NCBI RefSeq assembly: GCF_014359565.1
Contig: NZ_JACIZD010000003.1
Location: 186,001 to 250,000, forward strand
DNA from: Immundisolibacter sp.
Lineage (GTDB): Bacteria; Pseudomonadota; Gammaproteobacteria; Immundisolibacterales; Immundisolibacteraceae
Reading direction: 5' to 3'
Length of the DNA: 64,000 nt
Shown: positions 9,889-17,497 of the stretch, one piece after another
Layout of the letters: every line of letters starts with the position of its first letter
Position numbering within the stretch: position 1 is the first letter of the stretch
Made by a program: the position numbers and the translations under genes
Notes under the pieces: generated by a model
What the model was told of the DNA's origin: nothing
Databases searched by the model: none
What the model saw: only the letters and a program-made list of their open reading frames with translations

Positions 9889-11566
9889 CCGCTGCTTCAG
9901 AGCCGTCGATGATGCGCGCATCGAGTGTGTCCATCAGGCCGCGCACCAGCGGGTTGCTTTCCAATGTGCTGCGAGCCTGCGCCTGGCGCTCGGCCGCGGC
10001 GCGGGCCGATTGCTGCGCCGGCGTGTCGGCCGCGGCGGCCTGGTCGCTGAAGTCCACCCGTGCCGGCTGACCGATCAGGCCCGACAGGGCTTCGGTCAAC
10101 GCTTGCCGGGTCGCCGGCGTGAGCAGGCCCCGGCTGCGGGCGTCCACTGCCAGCTCGAAATGGTTGTCCCGACGTTGCAGCAGCGCGCAGTGTTGTGCCA
10201 ATTGATTGGCAGCCCCGCGCAGGCCGAGCTGCGCGGCGAGTGTGGCCCAGTCGTCGAGGGCTGCGGTCGGCTGCCGCGCGGTCGTTGGCGCTGCCGGTTG
10301 CCGGGGCGGCTCGATGGCCGCTGACGCCGCCGGTACGGGCCTGGCGGTTGGTCTTTCAGCCGCTCCCGATGTCCGGACCGTCGTCGCTGGAGCCGTCGAC
10401 ACCGGCGCGGGGCGGCTTGCCGGCGGCGCTGCCGGGGCGGCCTTTTGCGGTTCCGGCCGCCGCGTGGGCGCGTCCTCGCCGCCGTCCGGGCGGAACACCA
10501 GCAGGCGCAGCAGCAGCATTTCAAGGCCGCTGGCCGGGTCCGGCGCCAGCGGCAGGTCGCGGCGGCCGATCAGCGCCATCTGGTAGTAGAGCTGCACGTC
10601 CTCGGCGGCGATGCGATGGGCGAGTGCATCGACCACCGCCGGGTCGGCATCGGCGGCCAGACTGGCGCCCGGTACCGCCTGGCACAGCGCCACCTGGTGC
10701 AGCAGGCGCAGCAGGTCGTCCAGCACGGCGGCCGGGTCGGCGGCCTGGGCGTTGGTTTCGGCCAGCGCCGCCAGCAGGGCCGGGCCGTCGCCATCGGCCA
10801 GGGCGTTCAGCAGCCGCACGGCATGGCTGCGGTCCAGCGTGCCCAGCATGGCGCGCACCGCATCGGCATGCAGTTCGCCGCCGCCGTGCGCCAGCGCCTG
10901 GTCGAGCAGGCTCAGCGCGTCGCGCATGCTGCCGGCCGCGGCGCGTGCCAGCAGTTCCACGGCGGCCGCATCCGGCGCGATCTGCTCGGCCAGCAGCACG
11001 CGTGTCAGTTGTCCGCCGACCTGCTCCGGCGTCAACGCGCGCAGGTTGAACTGCAGGCAGCGCGACAGGATGGTGGCCGGAATCTTCTGCGGGTCGGTGG
11101 TGGCCAGCAGGAACTTGATGTGCGGCGGCGGTTCTTCAAGGGTCTTGAGCAGCGCGTTGAAGCTGCTCTTGGAGAACATGTGCACCTCGTCGATGAGGTA
11201 CACCTTGTAGCGGCCCTGCGTGGGCGCGTACTGGACGTTTTCGAGCAGGTCGCGGGTGTCGTCGACGCCCGTGCGCGAGGCGGCATCGACCTCGATCATG
11301 TCCATGAAGCGCCCGGCGTCGATGGCGGTGCAGGCCGCGCACTGGCCGCAGGGCTCGACGCTGACGCCCTGCTCGCAGTTCAGCGCCTTGGCGAACAGGC
11401 GGGCGACGGTGGTCTTGCCGACGCCCCGGGTGCCGGTGAACAGATACGCGTGGTGCAGGCGATCGCTGGCCAGGGCATTGGTCAGGGCGCGGCGCACGTG
11501 CTCCTGACCGACCATGTCGGCGAAGCGGCGCGGCCGCCACTTGCGGGCGAGCGCCTGGTAGCTCAC
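9881..11566 (-). CDS. dnaX: DNA polymerase III subunits tau/gamma
   Basis: Clamp-loader ATPase that also ties the polymerase cores to the helicase. Read as 561 residues from GTG 11566 (MSYQALARKWRP, the family start); a GTG three codons upstream (11575) is also open. Walker A GTRGVGKT at 45-52, zinc cysteines C64, C73, C76 and C79, DEVHMFS Walker B, and LATTDPQKIPATILSRC sensor region. After about residue 360 there is an Ala/Pro-rich linker and then a C-terminal tau domain. No obvious A-rich slippage site for making a short gamma form was seen. Confidence 0.95.
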   Translation of the reverse strand: MSYQALARKWRPRRFADMVGQEHVRRALTNALASDRLHHAYLFTGTRGVGKTTVARLFAKALNCEQGVSVEPCGQCAACTAIDAGRFMDMIEVDAASRTGVDDTRDLLENVQYAPTQGRYKVYLIDEVHMFSKSSFNALLKTLEEPPPHIKFLLATTDPQKIPATILSRCLQFNLRALTPEQVGGQLTRVLLAEQIAPDAAAVELLARAAAGSMRDALSLLDQALAHGGGELHADAVRAMLGTLDRSHAVRLLNALADGDGPALLAALAETNAQAADPAAVLDDLLRLLHQVALCQAVPGASLAADADPAVVDALAHRIAAEDVQLYYQMALIGRRDLPLAPDPASGLEMLLLRLLVFRPDGGEDAPTRRPEPQKAAPAAPPASRPAPVSTAPATTVRTSGAAERPTARPVPAASAAIEPPRQPAAPTTARQPTAALDDWATLAAQLGLRGAANQLAQHCALLQRRDNHFELAVDARSRGLLTPATRQALTEALSGLIGQPARVDFSDQAAAADTPAQQSARAAAERQAQARSTLESNPLVRGLMDTLDARIIDGSEAAAD

Positions 11567-11589
11567 AAGACGCACGCAAACATGAGGGC

Positions 11590-11700
<111 letters not shown>

Positions 11701-11725
11701 ATTGAACCGAACACATCGACAGAAC

Positions 11726-11816
11726 TGGCGGAGAGGGAGGGATTCGAACCCTCGATACGCTTTTGACGTATACACACTTTCCAGGCGTGCTCCTTCAACC
11801 ACTCGGACACCTCTCC
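11726..11816 (-). tRNA. tRNA-Ser (anticodon GGA)
   Basis: A class II tRNA of 91 bases including encoded CCA. Acceptor arm GGAGAGG pairs with CCTCTCC, discriminator G. The anticodon loop reads CTGGAAA, so the anticodon is GGA (codons UCC and UCU). A long variable arm (TACGTCAAAAGCGTA) and T-loop TTCGAAT are present. It is 25 bases upstream of ffs and probably co-transcribed with it. Confidence 0.96.
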
Positions 11817-11885
11817 GGGAATCGGCCCCGGCCATGAGGAGCATCGAGTACGGCCGGATGGCGGCGCGGCAGACCCGCGCCAAGA

Positions 11886-12497
11886 TCAACTCACGCGCGA
11901 GTAGTACTCGACGACGAAGTTTTCCTGCACCTCGAGCGGGATGTCGGCGCGTTCGGGCATGTGCCGGAAGGTGCCGGTCATCGTGCTGGCGTCCATGTCC
12001 AGGTACTCGGGCAGGCTCAGCGACGGCGACTGCAGGGTCTCCACGATCACCGGATGCTGGCGGCTGCCTTCGTGCACGCCGATCACGTCACCGGGACGCA
12101 GCGGGTAGCTCGGAATGTCCACGCGCCGGCCGTTGACCGTGATGTGGCCGTGCTTTACCACCTGGCGGGCGGCCGGGATGGTCGGCGCGAAGCCGAGGCG
12201 GAACACCACGTTGTCCAGGCGCGATTCGAGCAGCGCCAGCAGGTTTTTGCCGGTGTCGCCCTTGCGGCTGGCGGCGGCCTTGAAGTAATTGCGAAGCTGA
12301 CGCTCGCCAAGGCCGTAGTTGTAGACCAGCTTCTGCTTCTCATCCAGGCGCAGGCGATAGTCGCTGGGCCGGCCGCGGCGGGCGCCGTGCTGGCCGGGCG
12401 GGTTGGCGCGCACGCCGTCGGTCTTGCGGGTAAGACCCGGCAGCTGCTGCTGAAAACGCCGTACAACCCTGAGCCGGGGACCGGTATACCGTGCCAT
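11886..12497 (-). CDS. rpsD: 30S ribosomal protein S4
   Basis: Primary 16S rRNA-binding protein that starts assembly of the small-subunit body; 203 residues. The N-terminus MARYTGPRLRVVRRF is S4-like but has no cysteine zinc knuckle, so this is the zinc-independent type. The S4 RNA-binding domain is clear at about 94-150 (VVKHGHITVNGRRVDIPSY). It stands alone rather than in the rpsM-rpsK-rpsD-rpoA operon, so it could be a second copy or the only copy relocated. An intrinsic terminator lies only about 20 bases before its start. Confidence 0.93.
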   Translation of the reverse strand: MARYTGPRLRVVRRFQQQLPGLTRKTDGVRANPPGQHGARRGRPSDYRLRLDEKQKLVYNYGLGERQLRNYFKAAASRKGDTGKNLLALLESRLDNVVFRLGFAPTIPAARQVVKHGHITVNGRRVDIPSYPLRPGDVIGVHEGSRQHPVIVETLQSPSLSLPEYLDMDASTMTGTFRHMPERADIPLEVQENFVVEYYSRVS

Positions 12498-12517
12498 CGA
12501 TGCTGTGTCCTGACCTG

Positions 12518-12544
12518 AAAAAAACGCCGGGCGGGTGCCCGGCG
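12518..12544 (-). terminator. Intrinsic terminator between rluB-like gene and rpsD
   Basis: On the minus strand an eight-pair GC stem (CGCCGGGC with GCCCGGCG, 12525-12532 and 12537-12544) is followed by seven T residues (A-run at 12518-12524 on plus). It ends 20 bases before the rpsD ATG. It can terminate the upstream operon or act as an attenuator in the rpsD leader. Confidence 0.85.
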
Positions 12545-12566
12545 GTTCAAAAACAAGGGGGCTATG

Positions 12567-13376
12567 TTACCCGCGCCGGCGTGTGGGTTTCAAGCCGCCG
12601 CTGCTGCGCACCGGCCGGCTGGCCGTCGCCGGGCGCACGGACACGCTGGCCAGCTCGGCCGCAGTGGCCTCGCGGTACTGGCCACGGCCGAGCGCGCGCG
12701 GCAGCTGCAAGGGCCCGAAGCGCACCCGCAGCAGCCGGCTGACGACGATGCCCTGCGAGGCCCACAGGCGGCGCACCAGGCGATTGCGGCCCTCGTCGAC
12801 GGTGACGTTGTACCAGTGGTTGCGCCCCTCGCCGCCGCCGTCGGTGATGATCACGAAGCGGGCCGGACCGTCCTCCAGTTCCACGCCGGCGCGCAGCCGC
12901 TCCAGCATGGCCGCGTCCACGTCGCCATTGACGCGCACCGCGTATTCGCGCTGCAGGTGGTTCGAGGGGTGCATCAGCCGGTTGGCCAGGGCGCCGTCGG
13001 TGGTCAGCAGCAGCAGGCCGGAGCTGCTGATGTCCAGGCGCCCGACGCTGATCCAGCGCCCGGTCGGCAACGGCGGCAGGCGGTCGAACACGGTCGGTCG
13101 GCCCTGCGGGTCGTGGCGGGTGCAGACCTCGCCTTCCGGCTTGTGGTAGATCAGAAGCCGTGTCTTGGCCGGCGCCGCCAGCGTGACCGGCTGGCCATCC
13201 ACGGTGATGCGATCGGCGCCGGTCACGCTCTGGCCGAGCACCGCCGGCTGATCGTTGACGTGCACGCGCCCGGCGCGGATCCAGTCCTCGATCTGCCGCC
13301 GCGAGCCCAGGCCCACCTGCGCCAATACCTTGTGCAGCCGCTCGCCGGCGGGTGGATGCTTGCGCTCAGTTGGCAT
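12567..13376 (-). CDS. rluB: 23S rRNA pseudouridine synthase, RluB/RsuA family
   Basis: Converts a specific uridine in 23S rRNA to pseudouridine. Protein of 269 residues from the ATG at 13376, which overlaps the scpB end by 11 bases. N-terminal S4-like RNA-binding domain (GERLHKVLAQVGLGSRRQIEDWI), then the synthase fold with catalytic Asp in VGRLDISSSGLLLLTTDG. The end is a basic tail. RluB is favoured over RluE/RluF by length and by the scpB neighbour. Confidence 0.9.
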   Translation of the reverse strand: MPTERKHPPAGERLHKVLAQVGLGSRRQIEDWIRAGRVHVNDQPAVLGQSVTGADRITVDGQPVTLAAPAKTRLLIYHKPEGEVCTRHDPQGRPTVFDRLPPLPTGRWISVGRLDISSSGLLLLTTDGALANRLMHPSNHLQREYAVRVNGDVDAAMLERLRAGVELEDGPARFVIITDGGGEGRNHWYNVTVDEGRNRLVRRLWASQGIVVSRLLRVRFGPLQLPRALGRGQYREATAAELASVSVRPATASRPVRSSGGLKPTRRRG

Positions 13377-13950
13377 GGTCGGCCGCCTCCGGCGGCAGCA
13401 TTGACAGTTGCAGATCGCCCACCCGCTCATCGTCGGGGTTGGCCAGGTCCGCCAGCGCCGGCAGTTGGCTGAGGCTGCGCAGGCCGAAGTAGTCCAAGAA
13501 GGCCTTGGTGGTGCCAAACACGGCCGGCCGGCCCGGTACCTCGCGGTGGCCGAGCACGCGCACCCAGCCGCGGTCGAGCAAGGATTTGATCATGCCGCTG
13601 CCCAGCGTGACGCCGCGGATGTCCTCGATATCGGCGCGCGTCACCGGCTGGCGGTAGGCGATGATGGCAAGCGTCTCGAGCACCGCGCGCGAGTAGCGCG
13701 GCGCCCGTTCGGCCAGCAGCGGCGCCACCGCCGCGGCATGCACGGCGCGCACCTGGTAGCGGTAGCCGCTGGCGGTGTGCACCAACTCCAGCGCACGGTC
13801 CGCGCACTCCAGGGTTAGCTGGTCGATGGCGCGGGTGATGTCGGCGCGGGTTGCCGTCTGGCCTTGCGGCAGCAGGCGCTGCAGGCGCTCCACGTCCAGC
13901 GGCTCGCTGGCCACCAGCAGGGCCGCCTCGATGACGCGCAGCAGGTCCAT
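13366..13950 (-). CDS. scpB: Segregation and condensation protein B
   Basis: Winged-helix subunit of the SMC-ScpAB condensin that compacts and separates chromosomes; 194 residues. Characteristic ScpB segments include VIEAALLVASEPL near the start and the second winged helix with YRQPVTRADIEDIRGV. The ATG shares a base with the scpA stop (TGATG), so the two are coupled. smc is not in the window. Confidence 0.95.
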   Translation of the reverse strand: MDLLRVIEAALLVASEPLDVERLQRLLPQGQTATRADITRAIDQLTLECADRALELVHTASGYRYQVRAVHAAAVAPLLAERAPRYSRAVLETLAIIAYRQPVTRADIEDIRGVTLGSGMIKSLLDRGWVRVLGHREVPGRPAVFGTTKAFLDYFGLRSLSQLPALADLANPDDERVGDLQLSMLPPEAADHAN

Positions 13951-14699
13951 CAGGCGGCCGGGCGCAGGTAGATCGGTCCGAAGGCCTCGGCCTGGCCAAG
14001 CTCGATCAGGCGTTCGCGCACCAGTTCCAGGATGGCCAGGAAGCTCACCACCACCCCGGCGCGGCCCTCGGCCGGCTGCAGCAGCGACAGCAGGGGCGTG
14101 AACTCACCGGCCGTCAGGCGCTGCAAAATCAGGCTCATGCGCTCGCGCACCGACAGCGGCTCGCGGCGCACGTGGTGGTGCACCTTGAGCGCGCCGCGGG
14201 CCAGCACTTCGGTCATCGCGCCGAGCAGCTCGGCAAGGCTGACCTGCGCCTCCGGCGCCGGCTGGTCCAGCTCCGGCAGCGCCACCGAGAGCGGCAGCAC
14301 ATCGCGGCCGAACTGCGGTCGCAGCGCCAGTGCCTCGCTGGCATGACGAAAGCGTGCGTAGTCCTGCAGGCGGCGCACCAGCGCCGCGCGCGGGTCGTCC
14401 TCTTCGGTGTCGCCGGCCGGGCGCGGCAGCAGCATGCGCGATTTGATTTCCGTCAGCACCGCCGCCATGACCAGGTAATCGGCCGCCAGCTCCAGGCGCA
14501 GGTCGCGCATCAGGTCGACGTAGGCCATGTACTGCGCCGCCACTTCGGCCACCGGGATGTCCAGGATGTCCAGGTTCTGGCGCCGGATCAGCCACAGCAG
14601 GAAATCGAGCGGCCCCTCGAAGGCATCCAGGAACACCTCCAGCGCGTCCGGAGGGATGTAGAGGTCTTCCGGCAGGCGCGTCAGGCGCTCGCCGTGCAC
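13950..14699 (-). CDS. scpA: Segregation and condensation protein A
   Basis: Kleisin subunit of the SMC-ScpAB condensin. Diagnostic block DALEVFLDAFEGPLDFLLWL near the N-terminus, then DILDIPVAEV, and a C-terminal winged helix. The start is uncertain. No ATG or TTG lies between the trpS stop and the conserved block; the first standard codon is GTG 14699 (249 residues). Homologues often have about 15-20 residues before VHGE, which would need the CTG at 14759 that overlaps the trpS stop as CTGA (269 residues). Confidence 0.93.
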   Translation of the reverse strand: MHGERLTRLPEDLYIPPDALEVFLDAFEGPLDFLLWLIRRQNLDILDIPVAEVAAQYMAYVDLMRDLRLELAADYLVMAAVLTEIKSRMLLPRPAGDTEEDDPRAALVRRLQDYARFRHASEALALRPQFGRDVLPLSVALPELDQPAPEAQVSLAELLGAMTEVLARGALKVHHHVRREPLSVRERMSLILQRLTAGEFTPLLSLLQPAEGRAGVVVSFLAILELVRERLIELGQAEAFGPIYLRPAA

Positions 14700-14755
14700 G
14701 CGGGCGAGGGGCAGTTCCTGCTGCGCCGGCGCTGCGGCCGTGTCGGTGTCGGCGC

Positions 14756-15973
14756 TCAGCGGTAGCCCAGCCCCATGACCTGGCGCACCTCGTCCAGGGT
14801 CTCGCGAGCGTGCTCGCGGGCCTGCTCGCAGCCGCCAGCGATGATCTCGCGCACCAGGCCGGGGTCGTCCTCGAACGGCCGCGCACGTTCGCGAAACAAC
14901 GAAAGCTCGGCTTGCACCGCATCGATCAGCGGCTTCTTGCAGTCTAGACAGCCGATAGCGGCGCTGCGGCAACCTTCCTGTACCCAGGCGCGCTGTGCAT
15001 CGTCCGAGTAGACCTGATGCAGGCTCCAGACCGGGCACTTTTCAGGATCGCCGGGGTCGCTGCGGCGCACGCGCGCCGGGTCGGTGGGCATGGTGCGCAG
15101 TTTTTGCGCCACCGCGTCCGGATCCTCGCGCAAGCCGATGGCGTTGCCGTAGGACTTGGACATCTTGCGCCCGTCCAGGCCCGGCATGCGGGCAGTTGCG
15201 GTCAGCAGCGGCTGCGGCTCGGGCAGCACGATGATGCCGCTGCCTTCCAGGTTGCCCAGCAGCCGCTCGCGATCGCCAAGGCTGATGTTGGCCTGGCCAC
15301 GGATCAGCGCCTGCGCCACGGCCAGCGCTTCCTGGTCGCCGCGTTCCTGATAGGCGCGGCGGTTGTCCTCGTAAAGCTGGGCCTGTTTGCGGCCGAGCTT
15401 GCGCAGCGCTGCCTGCACGCGGCTCTCGAAATCCACCTCGCGCCCATAAAGATGGTTGAAGCGCCGCGCCACCTCGCGCGTCAGTTCCAGATGCGCCACC
15501 TGGTCCTCGCCCACCGGCACCAGGGTCGCCTTGTAGGCCAGGATGTCGGCGCCCTGCAGCAGCGGGTAGCCAAGAAAGCCATAGGTGGCCAGATCCTTGT
15601 CCCGCAGCTGTTCCTGCTGATCCTTGTAGGTGGGCACCCGTTCGAGCCAGCCCAGCGGCGTGATCATCGACAGCAGCAGGTGCAGTTCGGCGTGCTCCGG
15701 CACCCGCGACTGCACGAACAGCACCGCGCTGCCCGGATCGACGCCGGCCGCCAGCCAGTCGACGATCATGTCCTGCGTGTGCTCGGCGACCTGCTGCGGG
15801 TGTTCGTAGTCGGTGGTCAGCGCGTGCCAGTCGGCGGCGAAGAAAAAGCAGCGGTGCTGGTGCTGCAGGCGCACCCAGTTCTTCAGCACCCCGTGGTAGT
15901 GACCCAGGTGCAGGCGCCCGGTCGGGCGCATGCCGGACAGGACGCGATCATGAGGCGCGGCCACAGTGTTCAA
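14756..15973 (-). CDS. trpS: Tryptophan--tRNA ligase
   Basis: Class I synthetase charging tRNA-Trp; 405 residues, the longer proteobacterial form. The HIGH-type motif is LHLGHYHG near residue 20 and KMSKS is present in DGRKMSKSYGNAI. A cysteine-bearing insert (CPVWSLHQVY, GCLDCKK) is typical of the long form. Start read as TTG at 15973: GGGAGG precedes it, and the TTG overlaps the upstream stop as TTGA. The same frame is open far upstream inside the protease gene but encodes shadow sequence. Confidence 0.95.
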   Translation of the reverse strand: MNTVAAPHDRVLSGMRPTGRLHLGHYHGVLKNWVRLQHQHRCFFFAADWHALTTDYEHPQQVAEHTQDMIVDWLAAGVDPGSAVLFVQSRVPEHAELHLLLSMITPLGWLERVPTYKDQQEQLRDKDLATYGFLGYPLLQGADILAYKATLVPVGEDQVAHLELTREVARRFNHLYGREVDFESRVQAALRKLGRKQAQLYEDNRRAYQERGDQEALAVAQALIRGQANISLGDRERLLGNLEGSGIIVLPEPQPLLTATARMPGLDGRKMSKSYGNAIGLREDPDAVAQKLRTMPTDPARVRRSDPGDPEKCPVWSLHQVYSDDAQRAWVQEGCRSAAIGCLDCKKPLIDAVQAELSLFRERARPFEDDPGLVREIIAGGCEQAREHARETLDEVRQVMGLGYR

Positions 15974-16638
15974 GCAGACCCTCCCAGGCCAACCAGTGTC
16001 AATAGTATTTCGTTGAGCAGGCCGATGGCCGGCTGCAACAGCCGGCCGAGCACCCCGGTCATCAGCAGCGCCAGCACGATCATCAGCCCGTAGGGTTCCA
16101 GGGCCGCGAAGCGAGCTGCCTGCCGATTGGGCAGGATACCGGTCAGCACCCGCCCGCCGTCCAGTGGCGGTACCGGCACCAGGTTCAGCACCATCAGGAT
16201 CAGGTTGATGGCGACGCCGGCCTGGGCCATGAAAAACAGCGGCTGCGCCGCCCACGGCAGCGTGTTCAAAAACGCCACCGACAGGCGCAGCAGCAGCACC
16301 CAGCCGATGGCCATGACCAGGTTCGACAGGGGGCCGGCCGCCGCCACGATGGCCATGTCCCGCTTGGGGTTGCCAAGATTGCGGTAGTCGACCGGCACCG
16401 GCTTGGCCCAACCGAACAGGAAGCCGCCGGGCAGCAGCAGCATGACCAGCGGCACCAGCACGGTACCGATCGGGTCGATGTGCCGGAGCGGATTCAGCGT
16501 CAGGCGGCCCAGCATCTGCGCCGTGCGGTCGCCCAGGCGCCGCGCGACGTAGCCATGCGCCACCTCGTGCACGGTGATGGCGAACAGGACCGGCAGGGCC
16601 CAGATGGCGATTTTTTGCGGCAGGGAGAAATCGAGCAT
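15970..16638 (-). CDS. Site-2 protease family (M50) membrane metalloprotease
   Basis: Intramembrane zinc protease homologue of 222 residues with about six hydrophobic segments. The zinc site HEVAH is at residues 24-28 in the second hydrophobic segment, and the third ligand lies in NLVPVPPLDGGRV. There is no PDZ domain, so it belongs to the short Rip/YwhC-like group and not RseP. The substrate is unknown. It is coupled to trpS (TTGA), a common pairing with scpA-scpB in proteobacteria. Confidence 0.9.
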   Translation of the reverse strand: MLDFSLPQKIAIWALPVLFAITVHEVAHGYVARRLGDRTAQMLGRLTLNPLRHIDPIGTVLVPLVMLLLPGGFLFGWAKPVPVDYRNLGNPKRDMAIVAAAGPLSNLVMAIGWVLLLRLSVAFLNTLPWAAQPLFFMAQAGVAINLILMVLNLVPVPPLDGGRVLTGILPNRQAARFAALEPYGLMIVLALLMTGVLGRLLQPAIGLLNEILLTLVGLGGSA

Positions 16639-16677
16639 GGTGGCGCCGTGGGAAAGGCGCGTGGGCGCCGGAGTGTC

Positions 16678-17481
16678 TCAGCGGCCCTGGTAGTGGCCGG
16701 GACGCTTCTCGAAGAAGGCCGCCAGCGCCTCGGCGTGATCGTCGGTGCCGTGGCAGGCCGCCTGCAGCGCCGCGCTGTAATCCAGGAAGTGTTTCAGGTC
16801 CATGGCCTGGCCGGCGCGCAGCAGGCGCTTGGCCAGGCGCAGCGCCTGCGGCGGCTTGCCGGCGATCTGCGCGGCCAGTTGCCGGGCCCGCGCCATCAGG
16901 TCGGCCGGCGGCAGCACTTCGAGCACGATGCCCAGGCGCAGCGCCTCGTCGGCATCCACCAGGCGGCCGGTGAAGGTCAGTTCCGCCGCCCGCTGGTGGC
17001 CGAGCGCGCGCGGCAGGAACCACGCCCCGCCGTCGCCCGGAATGATGCCCAGGTTCAGAAAGGTCTCGCCAAAGCGCGCCGTGGTCGATGCCAGGCGCAG
17101 GTCGCACATCATGGCGACGTCGAAGCCCGCGCCGACCGCCGCGCCGTTCACGGCGGCGATCACCGGCACTTCGAGTTCGTACAGCGCCAGCGGAATGCGC
17201 TGGATGCCCAGGCGATAGGACTGCTGGATGTCCATGGCGCTGCCGGCGAAGATGCCGTCCTTGGCCTGCATCTTCTTGACGTTGCCGCCCGACGAGAAGG
17301 CCTCGCCAGCGCCGGTCACGATCAGCACCGAGATGTCCGGCCGGGTCGGGATGGCCGACAGCACCGACACGATCTCGTCGATCATGCCCTCGTCGCTGAT
17401 GGCGTTGCGCGTGGCCGGCTGGTTGAAGGTGAGGGTGGCGACGCGCTCGGCAACCTCGAAACTGACGTGCTGGTAGCTCAT
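16678..17481 (-). CDS. Crotonase-superfamily protein, enoyl-CoA isomerase-like
   Basis: CoA-thioester enzyme of 267 residues. The oxyanion-hole signature AAVNGAAVGAGFDVAMMCD and the ending FFEKRPGHYQGR are typical. The two glutamates of classical enoyl-CoA hydratase are not conserved: the GGxxELA position reads GAGFDVA (Glu to Asp) and the FGxPE position reads FGETF (Glu to Phe). The segment LGIIPGDGGAWFLPR resembles PaaG-type isomerases, so isomerase or ring-epoxide chemistry is more likely than simple hydration. The ATG at 17481 starts MSYQHV; the frame is open 19 codons further. It ends an apparent operon with an acyl-CoA dehydrogenase and an SDR. Confidence 0.85.
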   Translation of the reverse strand: MSYQHVSFEVAERVATLTFNQPATRNAISDEGMIDEIVSVLSAIPTRPDISVLIVTGAGEAFSSGGNVKKMQAKDGIFAGSAMDIQQSYRLGIQRIPLALYELEVPVIAAVNGAAVGAGFDVAMMCDLRLASTTARFGETFLNLGIIPGDGGAWFLPRALGHQRAAELTFTGRLVDADEALRLGIVLEVLPPADLMARARQLAAQIAGKPPQALRLAKRLLRAGQAMDLKHFLDYSAALQAACHGTDDHAEALAAFFEKRPGHYQGR

Positions 17482-17497
17482 GAACGATCCGGGTGGG

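Noticed and set aside
9881-11566. Programmed frameshift in dnaX to make gamma
   Set aside because: No run of A residues with a downstream hairpin as in E. coli was seen, so a separate gamma form is not supported.
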